Shown piece by piece: positions 27,501 to 36,222 of a stretch of DNA of 64,000 nt. This DNA is from Alphaproteobacteria bacterium (GTDB taxonomy: Bacteria > Myxococcota_A > UBA796 > GCA-2862545). The stretch covers positions 150,290-214,289 of the forward strand of contig JACKEO010000007.1 in assembly GCA_020632955.1 (NCBI GenBank), in the 5' to 3' direction. Every line of letters starts with the position of its first letter. Within the stretch, counting starts at the first letter, position 1. The notes below the pieces were generated by a model that had not been told where the DNA came from, made no database searches, and worked only from the letters and a program-made list of their open reading frames with translations. The position numbers were made by a program, and so were the translations under genes.

Positions 27501-29306
27501 ATGTCCCGTCCGACCGTCGCCGCCGCCCTCGCCGCCCTCGCCGCCTGCGCGCCCGCTCCCGAAGGCGAGGGGGTGGTCGACGACGCCCTGCAGGCCCCGT
27601 CGCCGACGCCTGCCGTCAGCGCGGAGCGACGCCGGCCCTCCCGCGCCGACGACGCCGCCAGCTGCGTCGCCGAGCCGAGCGCGCCGGCGGCGGCCGGCAA
27701 GGTGGTCATGGCCCTGGACGCGACGGGCCAACCGGTCGCCTCGGTGCACCTGGTCAACACCACCCGACGCACCCTCGCGCTCGGGGCGCGCCTCCGGACC
27801 CAGGTGGGGGGGCTCCCCCGGACCGTGGAGACCCCGGCCCAGCCCGTGCGCCCCGGCGCGAGCGTCCAGCAGCAGGTCGCGCTGCGCGCCCTGGGCATCG
27901 ACCCCGGAGGTGTGCTTCCCACGCGGATCGAGGGGTCGGTGCTCGCCCACGAGGAGGACGGTCGGCTCGTCGGGCGCGCGCCCCTGGAGGCCGCCGAGGT
28001 GGGCCCGTCTCCCGACCAGGCGCTCGACGGCCTGCTCCGGGGGCGCCGACTCAAGGCCCGTCGTGTGGTCGACCCGGGCGTGCCGGGCGTCAAGGCGGCG
28101 CTCGTCGCGCTGGACCGCGGCGACGCCGGGCTCTGGCTCGACCAGCTCGACGATCCCGACGACGAGGGCGGCCTGCCCACGCCGGAGCCGAACTACTCGA
28201 GCGCCGTGCCCGACGACGAGGGGCTCTACCACTACCGCTTCTGCATGCGGTGGCCGGTGAGCTGGTCGGACGCCGGCTTCGGGGAGGACTACGGCACGCA
28301 GCCCGAGGCCGCCTGGAAGGCGCGCGGCGGCAAGACGCGCATCCTGAGCCACGACGAGGTGCTGTTCGACGGCTGGCTGGACCTCGACGGGTGCACGCCG
28401 GTGATCGACACGCCGTACCACACGGACTTCTGGCTGATCGGCTCGTCCATGGCGCGCCTGGGCACGAACACGATCATCGCGCGGCGCGACGACGGCAAGA
28501 CCGAGGGCTCGCTCCGCCTGGTGGACGAGGTGGGGGGCAGCGGCACCAAGTACTACACCTTCGCGCCCGGCAGCCTCACCAACCTGATCGCGGCGCCCGC
28601 CTTCACCCTGGCGCGCATCGGCTCGGTGGAGGACCAGACCTTCACGGTGCACGACCGCTGTCGCACGGCCCAGGAAGGGAAGGCCTGCTGCAACTGCGCC
28701 TCGGCCGACCAGATCTGGATCGACAGCACCTCGCTGAAGTTCCTGATCGCCCACGAGATGGGTCACGTGATCCTGTCGTCGAACACCAGCTACCTCAACG
28801 ACTGCAGCGTCACCGTGAGCGACACCCTCCCCTGCTACACGGCCTCGGAGCACGCGATCGACTCGCTGGAGACGCAGTCCTGCGCGGCCATGGAGGGCTG
28901 GGCCCACTTCGTCGCCGTGCGGGCCTTCAACGACCACCAGGAGTCCGACAACCCGGGCGCCGTCCTGCAGTACTGGCGTGACGCAGGACTCACCGTGGAC
29001 GTCGAGCAGGGCCCCGTGGGCGGCGTCGACACCTACTTCGAGGCCACCTGTGGGCTGACACCCTCGCAGCAGCCCGGCTTCGGCGTGGAGCTCGACTGGC
29101 TGCGCACCTGGTGGGACTACCACACCAACCCGTCGCCGGGCGTGCGTCCCTCCGTGGGGCTGATGATCGACGAGCTGGCCTCCGACAGCACCTGGACGCC
29201 CAGCGACACGTACACCGTGATCCGCGACGGCATCGACGCGGCCTCCGGCGACACGCAGCGGGCGCGGTGGGTGCAGATGGCCACCTGGAACGGCATCGAC
29301 CACTAG
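27501..29306 (+). CDS. Putative zinc-metalloprotease lipoprotein
   Basis: 601 residues. The signal peptide has its lipobox Cys near position 15 (ALAACAP). Residues 20-190 are low-complexity and beta-like. The catalytic half has HEMGH at residues 418-422 (LIAHEMGHVILS), the H-E-x-x-H zinc signature, preceded by a Cys-rich loop (CRTAQEGKACCNC) that suggests disulfides and secretion. No third-ligand motif is certain; SCAAMEGWAHFVAVRA downstream contains a Glu and His in a context like E-G-x-A-H of gluzincins. Likely an extracellular, lipid-anchored peptidase. Start supported by GGAG 6 nt upstream. Confidence 0.82.
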   Translation: MSRPTVAAALAALAACAPAPEGEGVVDDALQAPSPTPAVSAERRRPSRADDAASCVAEPSAPAAAGKVVMALDATGQPVASVHLVNTTRRTLALGARLRTQVGGLPRTVETPAQPVRPGASVQQQVALRALGIDPGGVLPTRIEGSVLAHEEDGRLVGRAPLEAAEVGPSPDQALDGLLRGRRLKARRVVDPGVPGVKAALVALDRGDAGLWLDQLDDPDDEGGLPTPEPNYSSAVPDDEGLYHYRFCMRWPVSWSDAGFGEDYGTQPEAAWKARGGKTRILSHDEVLFDGWLDLDGCTPVIDTPYHTDFWLIGSSMARLGTNTIIARRDDGKTEGSLRLVDEVGGSGTKYYTFAPGSLTNLIAAPAFTLARIGSVEDQTFTVHDRCRTAQEGKACCNCASADQIWIDSTSLKFLIAHEMGHVILSSNTSYLNDCSVTVSDTLPCYTASEHAIDSLETQSCAAMEGWAHFVAVRAFNDHQESDNPGAVLQYWRDAGLTVDVEQGPVGGVDTYFEATCGLTPSQQPGFGVELDWLRTWWDYHTNPSPGVRPSVGLMIDELASDSTWTPSDTYTVIRDGIDAASGDTQRARWVQMATWNGIDH

Positions 29307-29342
29307 GGCGGTGACCGGCCGCTCCGGGTCCCGTCACCGCCC
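29306..29342. repeat. 10-bp inverted repeat upstream of the carotenoid gene
   Basis: GGGCGGTGAC (29306-29315) and its exact complement GTCACCGCCC (29333-29342) flank a 17-nt centre. CCGTCACCG is repeated once more at 29361-29369, exactly 30 bp after its first copy (29331). It may be the terminator of the protease gene or an operator for the desaturase gene. Confidence 0.5.
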
Positions 29343-29420
29343 GTCGCGCTGGCGCTGGTTCCGTCACCGGGGGGTGTCGCCTGGGGTCGGGCGGGCCATG
29401 AGGGCGCCGCTGGAGGTCAC

Positions 29421-31034
29421 GTGGGTCGAACGCAACGGGCCGTCGTCATCGGAGCGGGCATCGGGGGGCTGTCCCTCGCCATCCGGCTCCAGGCCATGGG
29501 GTACCAGACCACGGTGGTGGAGGCGCTGGATCGGCCGGGCGGCCGCGGGATGGTGCTGCGGCAGGACGGCTTCACCTTCGACATGGGCCCCACCGTGCTC
29601 ACGGTGCCCCACTTCATCGAGGAGCTCTTCGCGCTCGACCCCGGCCAGCCGGGCCTCGACGGCCCCGATTTCCCGGAGGCCTGCCTCCGCCCCGAGGCGC
29701 GCGTGCGGGAGGGCATCTCCGGGGGCCCGCGCACCAGCGAGTACGTGACCATCCGGCCGATCACGCCCTTCTACCGGATCTGGTTCGATGACGGCACCTG
29801 GTTCGACTACGACGCGGACCCCGAGTCCACCAAGGCCCAGATCCAGGCCATCGAGCCCGCCGACCTGGAGGGCTACGACCGCTTCCACCGCGACGCCGAG
29901 GCCATCTTCCGCCGGGGCTTCCTGCAGCTCGGCTACACGGCCTTCGACGACCTGCCCACGATGCTGAAGGTGGTGCCCGACCTGCTGCGCCTCGACGCGG
30001 TCCGCACCCTCTTCTCGTTCACCAGCCGCTACTTCCGCAGCCCCAAGCTCCGGCAGGTCTTCAGCTTCGAGACCCTGCTCGTGGGCGGCAACCCCATGGC
30101 CGTGCCCGCCATCTACGCGATGATCCACTTCGTGGAGAAGACCTGGGGCATCCACTTCGCCATGGGGGGCACCGGCGCCCTCGTGGCGGCTCTCGTCCGC
30201 AAGCTCGAGGATCTCGGGGGCACGGTCCGCTACCACAGCCCGGTGGCCCGCATCGACGTGGCGCCCACCCGGGGTGGCGGGCTGCTGGGCCGCAAGGGGG
30301 TGGCGCGCGGCGTCACCCTGGAGGACGGCACCCAGCTCGAGGCCGACGTGGTGGCGAGCAATGCCGACTACGCCTGCACCTACGGGATGATCGAGCCGCG
30401 CTTCCGGCGGTGGCACCCCGACCTGCGGCTCGCGGCCACCCGCTACAGCATGAGCGCGCTCGTCATCTACTTCGGCTTCCGCAAGCTCCCGGGCGAGACG
30501 CTGGACCTGCAGCACCACAACATCCTGCTCGGCCCCCGCTACGAGGGGCTGCTCGACGACATCTTCCACAAGCGCGTGCTGCCCGCCGACTTCAGCCAGT
30601 ACCTGCACCTGCCCACGCTCACCGATCCCTCGCTGGCGCCCGAGGGCCACCACGCCGCCTACACGCTCGTGCCCGTGCCCCACAACGGCAGCGGCATCGA
30701 CTGGGCGGAGGTGGGCGACGCCTTCGTCGACAAGGTGCTGGCCAGCCTCGAGCAGGGCTACATCCCGCAGCTCCGCGAGCGCATCGTCACCCAGGCCTAC
30801 ATCACGCCCGACCACTTCGAGCGCACGATGCGCAGCCGGCTGGGCAACGCCTTCGGCATCGAGCCGATCCTGCCGCACTCCGCCTGGTTTCGTCCCCACA
30901 ACCGCAGCGAGGACGTCGAGGGGCTCTACCTGGTGGGCGCGTCCACCCAGCCCGGTGCGGGCACGCCGAGCGTGATGATGTCGGCGAAGATGACCGCGCG
31001 GGCGGTGGCCGAGGACCGCGGCCTGGGGGCCTGA
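29421..31034 (+). CDS. CrtI-family phytoene desaturase-like oxidoreductase
   Basis: 537 residues from a GTG with GGAGG 4 nt upstream. The FAD-binding N-terminus RAVVIGAGIGGLSLAIRLQAMGY and VVEALDRPGGRG, plus the C-terminal FAD block GLYLVGASTQPGAGTPSVMMSAKMTA, are typical for bacterial CrtI. These enzymes dehydrogenate phytoene to lycopene or neurosporene, or act on related carotenoids such as CrtN/CrtD substrates. No other carotenoid gene is in the window, so the exact step cannot be set. Its length (537) is slightly above the usual 490-515. The start is preceded by a regulatory-looking repeat region. Confidence 0.92.
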   Translation: MGRTQRAVVIGAGIGGLSLAIRLQAMGYQTTVVEALDRPGGRGMVLRQDGFTFDMGPTVLTVPHFIEELFALDPGQPGLDGPDFPEACLRPEARVREGISGGPRTSEYVTIRPITPFYRIWFDDGTWFDYDADPESTKAQIQAIEPADLEGYDRFHRDAEAIFRRGFLQLGYTAFDDLPTMLKVVPDLLRLDAVRTLFSFTSRYFRSPKLRQVFSFETLLVGGNPMAVPAIYAMIHFVEKTWGIHFAMGGTGALVAALVRKLEDLGGTVRYHSPVARIDVAPTRGGGLLGRKGVARGVTLEDGTQLEADVVASNADYACTYGMIEPRFRRWHPDLRLAATRYSMSALVIYFGFRKLPGETLDLQHHNILLGPRYEGLLDDIFHKRVLPADFSQYLHLPTLTDPSLAPEGHHAAYTLVPVPHNGSGIDWAEVGDAFVDKVLASLEQGYIPQLRERIVTQAYITPDHFERTMRSRLGNAFGIEPILPHSAWFRPHNRSEDVEGLYLVGASTQPGAGTPSVMMSAKMTARAVAEDRGLGA

Positions 31035-31044
31035 TCCTGGGCGC

Positions 31045-32616
31045 TCAGTGCGACCAGAAGGCGATGCCGTAGCCTCGCCGGATCGCGTCGCGCAGGGTCC
31101 AGTCCGCCGCCTTGACCGTGCTGCCGTTCGACACGTCCCCGAGCCAGTCCCCGGGGGCGTCGAAGCGACGCACGCTCAGCTCCGAGTCCTGCAAGAAGTA
31201 GAGCCGGCCGAGCGGGTCGTACGACAGCGCCATCACCTGGCCCGGGTCGAGACGCGCGCGCACGTCGGAGATCAGGCTCACGCCGCCGTCGAGGGTGGAG
31301 GCGTTCGCGAGCGTGTGGAGGCGGTAGCCGTCGGTGCGCACCTCGCGCGTGCCCACCACGAGGCGGTCGTTGCAGGTGTCCACCGTGATGGCGGTCCACG
31401 CCAGGTCCGGCACGCCCGCCTTCGACAGCAGGATCGTGCGGTCGGGGTTGGTGAGCGAGGTGAGCGTGGAGGCGTCGTCGAAGACGAGCACGCGGTCGGC
31501 GTCCTCGTCGACCACCCACAGGCGGTCGGCCCGCGCGTCGAGCGCGAGGTCCTGGGGTCCACCCAGGCCGGCGAGCGTGGCCGTGGGGGTCACCGAGCCC
31601 GAGCGCGTGCTCGCGTCGGCGTGGATCTGCAGCGACGAGCCGTTGGTGGCGTACAGCACGTCCCGCGCCGGGTCGAGGGCCAGGTAGTCGAGACCGAAGG
31701 TGGCCCCGTCGAGCGTGCGCGCGGGCGCCACGTCCCCTGCGAGCGTGTCGAGCCCGTCGAACACCAGGATGTCGCCCCCGCTCCCCACGTAGAGGAGCCC
31801 GCGTGCGTCGTCGACGGCCACGCCGTTGCCGAGCAGGCCCGTGAGCGAGGTGTTCGACCCGCTCACCACCCGCGGCGTGACCGTGGTGCCCGAGGTGTGG
31901 CTGTCGAGCTGGTCGGTGAGCCGCAGCGACTTCAGGTCCGTGGCGAGGGTGTCGCCCCAGCTCGAGGTGACCAGCGTGAGCACGGGGGCGCGGCAGGTGA
32001 CCGTGAGGCTCACGTCGTCCGTGCCGGTGGTGCCCGTCGCGCCCTGGATCTCGCAGAAGGCGGCGGGGCAGGAGGGCTGGAAGCGCACGCGCACCGCGTA
32101 GGGGACGCCCTGCGGCAGCAGGGTGTCGAACACGAAGTCGCCGTCGGCCGTGACCTCCAGGATCTCGTCGTCGTCGAGCACCAGGACGAGGGGGTCGGCG
32201 CCGGAGTCGATCCCGGTGACGGTGCCGGTGACGAGGATCGAGGCCGTGCCGGAGTCGCCGGAGTCGCCGGAGTCGCCGGAGTCGCCAGAGTCGCCAGAGT
32301 CGCCAGAGTCGCCGGAGTCGCCCGTGCCCGAGTCACCGGAATCGCCTGCGCCGGAGTCGCCCGAGTCACCGGAATCGCCTGCGCCGGAGTCGCCCGCGCC
32401 GGAGTCTCCCGAGTCGCCCGCTCCAGAGTCGCCGGAGTCGCCCGCGCTGGAGTCCCCTGAGTCGCCCGCGCCGGTGTCGCCCGAGTCCTCGCTCGTGTCG
32501 GCCGTGTCCACCGCGTCGGTGTCGTCGGTGTCGCCGGCCTTGTCCTCCCCGGTGGGCGCGCAGGCGGTGAGGAGGCTGACGAGGACGGCGCGTGCCGCAG
32601 GGGAGACAGGACGCAC
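31045..32616 (-). CDS. Lipoprotein with GDSG repeat linker and NHL/beta-propeller domain
   Basis: 523 residues. A signal peptide with Cys at LLTAC is followed by about 85 residues of GDSG/GDTGAGDSG repeats and then a carboxypeptidase-regulatory-like or Ig-like strand region (VTGTVTGIDSGADPLVL). The C-terminal 330 residues form a repeated DP..LYVGSGGDILVF..LAGD pattern, the look of an NHL or YncE-type propeller. A surface-exposed binding protein is likely. The GTG start has GGAG 7 nt upstream. It ends 10 nt from the convergent crtI-like gene. Confidence 0.85.
   Translation of the reverse strand: MRPVSPAARAVLVSLLTACAPTGEDKAGDTDDTDAVDTADTSEDSGDTGAGDSGDSSAGDSGDSGAGDSGDSGAGDSGAGDSGDSGDSGAGDSGDSGTGDSGDSGDSGDSGDSGDSGDSGDSGTASILVTGTVTGIDSGADPLVLVLDDDEILEVTADGDFVFDTLLPQGVPYAVRVRFQPSCPAAFCEIQGATGTTGTDDVSLTVTCRAPVLTLVTSSWGDTLATDLKSLRLTDQLDSHTSGTTVTPRVVSGSNTSLTGLLGNGVAVDDARGLLYVGSGGDILVFDGLDTLAGDVAPARTLDGATFGLDYLALDPARDVLYATNGSSLQIHADASTRSGSVTPTATLAGLGGPQDLALDARADRLWVVDEDADRVLVFDDASTLTSLTNPDRTILLSKAGVPDLAWTAITVDTCNDRLVVGTREVRTDGYRLHTLANASTLDGGVSLISDVRARLDPGQVMALSYDPLGRLYFLQDSELSVRRFDAPGDWLGDVSNGSTVKAADWTLRDAIRRGYGIAFWSH
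32251..32485 (-). repeat. Tandem 9-bp GACTCCGGC-type coding repeat
   Basis: The core is an almost perfect series of 9-bp units (minus strand GGCGACTCC) encoding GDS repeated without interruption, with 12- and 15-bp variants outward. It is cleaner than the repeat at 15825-16032, so length variation by slippage is plausible. Confidence 0.85.
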
Positions 32617-32640
32617 GGGCGCTCCCGGGAGCTGGGGTCG

Positions 32641-32658
32641 GGGACGCTAGCACGTCCC
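32641..32658 (-). promoter_or_regulatory. Promoter candidate inside a palindrome
   Basis: TGCTAGCGT on the minus strand (32652 to 32644), 27 nt before the GTG at 32616, lies within the inverted repeat GGGACG-ctagca-CGTCCC (32641-32658). The coincidence of a -10-like element with a palindrome suggests a repressor-controlled promoter. Confidence 0.45.
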
Positions 32659-32674
32659 ACGGTCCACGCGTCGG

Positions 32675-34069
32675 TCAGGGCGACGGGGGCGCTCCGCGGG
32701 CGAACCGCACCCGAGACCGAGCGCCGCCGTCGGCGCCCACCGCGACGCCGGCGAGGGCCCCGTCCTCCACCCGCAGGTGGTACTCGGTGGCGGGCTCCGC
32801 ACCGTCGACATGGCGCAGCTCCACCACCCCGGTGGACGGGTCGTGGTGCCCCACCACCTCCCAGCTCCCGCCGTCGTCGCCCGCCTCCCCGGCCTGCCGG
32901 ACGACCTGCCCGTGCAGCGCGGCGTCCGGCCCGGTGAGGGTGAGGTCGATCCGGTCGCCGTCCACCTCGGAGGACCACGCGCCGGCCAGCTCAGCCACCG
33001 GCGCGGCCGGGGGAGGGAGGCGAGCCTCGGTGGCGGGGGTGCCACCGCCCGACCCGGGCGCCTCCACGAGGAAGGCGGCGCCCACGCCCAGGCCCACCAC
33101 GGCGACGATGGCGAGCACGGGGAGCACGGCCGGACCGCGCCCGCGCACCTGCTCGAAGGTGTAGGGGGGCGGGTCGGTGTCGGGCATGGGGGGGACCGCG
33201 TGGGCCTCGACGCCGAGGACGCCCTCGCGCCGCGGGGCGAGGGCCTCGGCCTCGCCCAGGGAGGGTCGGATCTCCGTGAGCGCTGCGGCCATCTCGGCGG
33301 CGCTCGCGTAGCGGTCCGCCGCCCGGTAGCGCGTCGCACGGAAGAGGATGGTGCGGAGGGCCTCGGGCACCACGTCCCAGCGCGGACTCTCCTCGTCGGC
33401 GGCGAAGAGGTCCACCGGGGTCAGCCCCGTGGTCACCTCGTACATGCCGGACGCGAGCGCGTAGATGTCGGACGGGGGACCGACGTGCTTGGCGTCGGAG
33501 CGTTGCTCGGGGGGCATGTACGACAGCGAGCCCATCCGGGTGCCCGTGCGCGTGTAGCGGGCGGTGTCGCGCGGCACGAGCGCGATGCCGAAGTCGGCCA
33601 GGTGGGCGTGGGCGTCGGGCCCCAGCAGGATGTTCGAGGGCTTCACGTCGCGGTGGATGATGCCGTGCGCGTGCGCCGCGTGGAGCGCCGCGAGCACGTC
33701 GAGGGCCACGTCCACCACGGCCGCGGGGTGCAGCTTGCCCCGCGCCCGGTACACGTCGGCCAGCGTGCCCCCCTCGATCAGCTCCATCACCACGAAGGGG
33801 CCGTCCTCCGTCTCGCCCACGTCGTGGATCGCCACGATGTTCGGGTGGCCGATCTGCGCCATCGCGCGCGCCTCGTCCCGGAAGCGGGCGATGCGGCGGG
33901 GCGAGGTCTGGCCGGGGCCGTGGAGGATCTTGATCGCGCGGTCGACGCCGAGCGCGGTGTCGTGCGCACGCCACACCTCGGCGACGCCGCCGCGCCCGAT
34001 GCGCTCGACCAGGTCGTACCGCCCGTCCGCGAGCGTACGGTGCGCGACCGTGTCCCCGTCGTCGCCCAT
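32675..34069 (-). CDS. Hanks-type Ser/Thr protein kinase with extracytoplasmic domain
   Basis: 464 residues. The kinase domain (about 17-275) shows IGRGGVAEVW, Lys47 in AIKILH, HRDVKPSNILL with Asp141, DFGIAL and GSLSYMPPEQ. One transmembrane helix (PAVLPVLAIVAVVGLGVGAAF) follows at about residues 317-338. The extracytoplasmic C-terminal domain of about 110 residues is beta-rich with LTLTGPDAALHGQVV; it may sense a ligand but matches nothing I recognise. The ATG at 34069 has a TAGGCT -10-like element (34096 to 34091) just upstream. It diverges from the four-TM gene. Confidence 0.93.
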   Translation of the reverse strand: MGDDGDTVAHRTLADGRYDLVERIGRGGVAEVWRAHDTALGVDRAIKILHGPGQTSPRRIARFRDEARAMAQIGHPNIVAIHDVGETEDGPFVVMELIEGGTLADVYRARGKLHPAAVVDVALDVLAALHAAHAHGIIHRDVKPSNILLGPDAHAHLADFGIALVPRDTARYTRTGTRMGSLSYMPPEQRSDAKHVGPPSDIYALASGMYEVTTGLTPVDLFAADEESPRWDVVPEALRTILFRATRYRAADRYASAAEMAAALTEIRPSLGEAEALAPRREGVLGVEAHAVPPMPDTDPPPYTFEQVRGRGPAVLPVLAIVAVVGLGVGAAFLVEAPGSGGGTPATEARLPPPAAPVAELAGAWSSEVDGDRIDLTLTGPDAALHGQVVRQAGEAGDDGGSWEVVGHHDPSTGVVELRHVDGAEPATEYHLRVEDGALAGVAVGADGGARSRVRFARGAPPSP

Positions 34070-34122
34070 CCCCTCGTCCCTCCGGAGCAGAGCCTACCCC
34101 AGGCGCCCCCCTGGCTGGCACC

Positions 34123-34159
34123 TCCTCCTCCTGCGCGCGAAGGAGGCGCAGGAGGAGGA
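34123..34159 (+). promoter_or_regulatory. 14-bp hairpin that sequesters the Shine-Dalgarno
   Basis: TCCTCCTCCTGCGC (34123-34136) pairs perfectly with GCGCAGGAGGAGGA (34146-34159), leaving a 9-nt loop. The 3' arm contains the GGAGGAGG ribosome-binding site, one base before the GTG at 34161. In mRNA this would block initiation unless the helix is opened. Confidence 0.65.
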
Positions 34160-34160
34160 C

Positions 34161-34574
34161 GTGTCCCGCTCGCCCCGCACCGACGCGCCGCGTCCCCTGT
34201 CCTGGACCTGGGTGGGCATCAGCTTCCTGCTGTTCACGGTGTGCGAGGTGCTGCTCGGCTTCGTGGTGGGGGAGTGGCTGCTCGGCGGCTTCACCAGCCA
34301 CATGCTGCGGCTGCGCATGGAGCTCTTCGTGTCCCTGGGCAGCTACCTGCTGGGCGGCTTCGTCGTGGGCCTGGTCTCCCCGGGGCTGCGCCTGCTGGAG
34401 CCCGCGGTGGGGGCCGCGCTGTCGGTGGTCGTGACCTACGGCATCGCGTGGTTCACCCCGGTGTGGTGGTACCGCCAGCCGGGCGCGGGGATGCTGGTGG
34501 GCGCGGTCATCGCCTTCGGGGTGGGCCTGTACGGCGCCCACCTCGGGGAGCGGGTCGCGGGGAACCGCACGTGA
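34161..34574 (+). CDS. Small four-helix membrane protein of unknown function
   Basis: 137 residues with four hydrophobic segments (about 16-38, 50-72, 78-95 and 108-127) and a charged N-terminus (MSRSPRTDAPRP). I do not recognise the family. The GTG start is directly preceded by the GGAGGAGG site located in a strong hairpin. The stop overlaps the next start by GTGA, so the pair is cotranslated. Integral membrane protein of the inner membrane by composition. Confidence 0.75.
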   Translation: MSRSPRTDAPRPLSWTWVGISFLLFTVCEVLLGFVVGEWLLGGFTSHMLRLRMELFVSLGSYLLGGFVVGLVSPGLRLLEPAVGAALSVVVTYGIAWFTPVWWYRQPGAGMLVGAVIAFGVGLYGAHLGERVAGNRT

Positions 34575-35407
34575 GCCGCATCGACGAGGCCTGGGTCGCC
34601 CGCCACCTGCGCGCGGCGCGGGTGTCCGGGCTCGAGGGCTGGAGCGTGGCGTCCTGGGAGGGGGGCGTGCGGCTCCACCTGCGGGTGCGCGGCGGCGAGC
34701 TGGGGCTGGATCTCGAGGCGCGGCGCGAGGGGGCGGCCTACGCCACGACGCCGTCGCTCTCGGCCTACCTCAGGCACGAGGGGGCGCTGCCACCCGGTGC
34801 CGAGGAGGTGGCGCGCGGGGTCCTGGAGGTGCTGCGCCGCGCCGACCCCGGGGGGCTGGAGGTGGCGAAGGGGGAGCAGGTCCCCGAGGACGCCGTGGCT
34901 GAGCCGGTGCACGAGGTGCCGCGGATCACCCGCGAGGACGAGATGATGGGCTGGCTGGTGCGCGCCCACGCGCTGCCGGCCGAGCTGGCGCAGGCGGCGG
35001 CGCTCGCCTGGGCCGCCCACCGTGCGGCGGAACCCTACCCCTTCCCCCAGGCGTTGGGCTCCTGCGACGAGGAGGGCACCGGACCGCTCCGTGCCTGGCT
35101 GCTCGCGCGCTGGCCCTCGGGCCCGCGTCGTGAGGAGGTCTTCGCCACCTGGGGGGCCGAGGCGGCCGGCGCGCTCATGGACCTGCTGGCCGACCTCGTC
35201 GCGCTGGGGGTGGTGGAGGTCACCGACGCCGGCCTGCGGGTGCATGCCGGGCAGGGGGCCGATCCGGCGATCTGGGCGGTGTGGCTCTGGCATCCCGCGG
35301 TGCGGGCCGAGGCTGCGGCCCGCTGGGACCTGTCGGCGCCCGACCCCCGCGGCTGCCTGGATCGCGCGACCGGTCGCGACGCGACCTCCCCGTCGTCGGC
35401 GCGATAG
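34571..35407 (+). CDS. Hypothetical soluble protein
   Basis: 278 residues, no signal or membrane segment. The first 90 residues are beta-alpha-like (WVARHLRAARVSGLEGWSVAS..GVRLHLRVRGGELGLDL); the rest is helical with many Ala, Glu and Trp. No known motif is seen. Its GTG overlaps the stop of the four-TM gene (GTGA), so it belongs to the same transcript and would be under the same hairpin control. Function unknown. Confidence 0.75.
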   Translation: MSRIDEAWVARHLRAARVSGLEGWSVASWEGGVRLHLRVRGGELGLDLEARREGAAYATTPSLSAYLRHEGALPPGAEEVARGVLEVLRRADPGGLEVAKGEQVPEDAVAEPVHEVPRITREDEMMGWLVRAHALPAELAQAAALAWAAHRAAEPYPFPQALGSCDEEGTGPLRAWLLARWPSGPRREEVFATWGAEAAGALMDLLADLVALGVVEVTDAGLRVHAGQGADPAIWAVWLWHPAVRAEAAARWDLSAPDPRGCLDRATGRDATSPSSAR

Positions 35408-35433
35408 GGCCCGCGGTCTGGCGCGGGGAGCAC

Positions 35434-36222
35434 ATGGGTCGCTTCGACGGTGAGGTGGTGTGGATCACGGGGGGCGGCACCGGGCTCGGGCGCGCGCTGG
35501 CCCTGGAGCTGGGCCGTCAGGGGGCCACGGTCGCCGTGAGCGGGCGGCGCGCCGATCGCCTGGCCGAGGTGGTGGAGGCCCTGGGCGAGATCGGCGCCAA
35601 GGGGCTCGCGGTGCCCTGCGACGTGACGCAGGAGGAGAGCGTGCAGCAGGCGGTGGCCTCCGTGGTCGCGCAGGCGGGCCGGCTCACCATCGCCATCGCC
35701 AACGCCGGCTTCGGGGTGGCCGGTCGCATCGCCACCCTCTCCGATGCCGACTGGCGCCGGCAGTTCGACACCAACGTCTTCGGCCTGCTGCACACCGTGC
35801 GCGCCGCGCTGCCCGAGCTCGAGAAGCACCAGGGGCGCGTGGTGCTGCTGGGCAGCGTGGCCGCCTTCGTGGCCGCGCCGAAGAACGGCGCCTACAACGC
35901 GAGCAAGGCCGCGGTGCGCGCCATCGGCGACACCCTCTCGGCCGAGCTCGCCGGCACCGGTGTCACCTGCACCACGCTGCACCCGGGCTTCGTGGCCACC
36001 GAGATCGGTCGCGTCGACAACCAGGGCGTCTACCACCCCGACAAGCGCGACAAGCGCCCCGGCCGCCTGATGTGGACGGCCGAGGCCGCCGCGAAGGCCA
36101 TGGTGGGCCCCATCGCCGCGCGGAAGCGGGAGCACGTCTTCACGGGGCACGGCAAGGTGGGCGTGGCGCTGAGCCGTCTCGCGCCCGGCCTCACGCACTG
36201 GCTCGTGGCGAAGGCACGGTGA
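35434..36222 (+). CDS. Short-chain dehydrogenase/reductase
   Basis: 262 residues, classical SDR. The cofactor motif TGGGTGLGRA (TGxxxGxG), NAG at the end of strand 4, the catalytic Ser in LLGSVAAF and Y-x-x-x-K in YNASK are all present. The Arg-rich end of strand 2 (SGRRADRLAE) favours NADP(H). C-terminal residues 215-262 are extended and basic, as in SDRs that associate with membranes or lipids. Substrate unknown. It overlaps a DUF4336 gene by GTGA, so the two likely act together. Confidence 0.92.
   Translation: MGRFDGEVVWITGGGTGLGRALALELGRQGATVAVSGRRADRLAEVVEALGEIGAKGLAVPCDVTQEESVQQAVASVVAQAGRLTIAIANAGFGVAGRIATLSDADWRRQFDTNVFGLLHTVRAALPELEKHQGRVVLLGSVAAFVAAPKNGAYNASKAAVRAIGDTLSAELAGTGVTCTTLHPGFVATEIGRVDNQGVYHPDKRDKRPGRLMWTAEAAAKAMVGPIAARKREHVFTGHGKVGVALSRLAPGLTHWLVAKAR

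Noticed and set aside
25860..29306. Possible mobile element or phage module around the VWFA and protease genes
   Set aside because: No integrase, transposase, terminal repeats or shift in base composition is seen; both are single lipoprotein genes.
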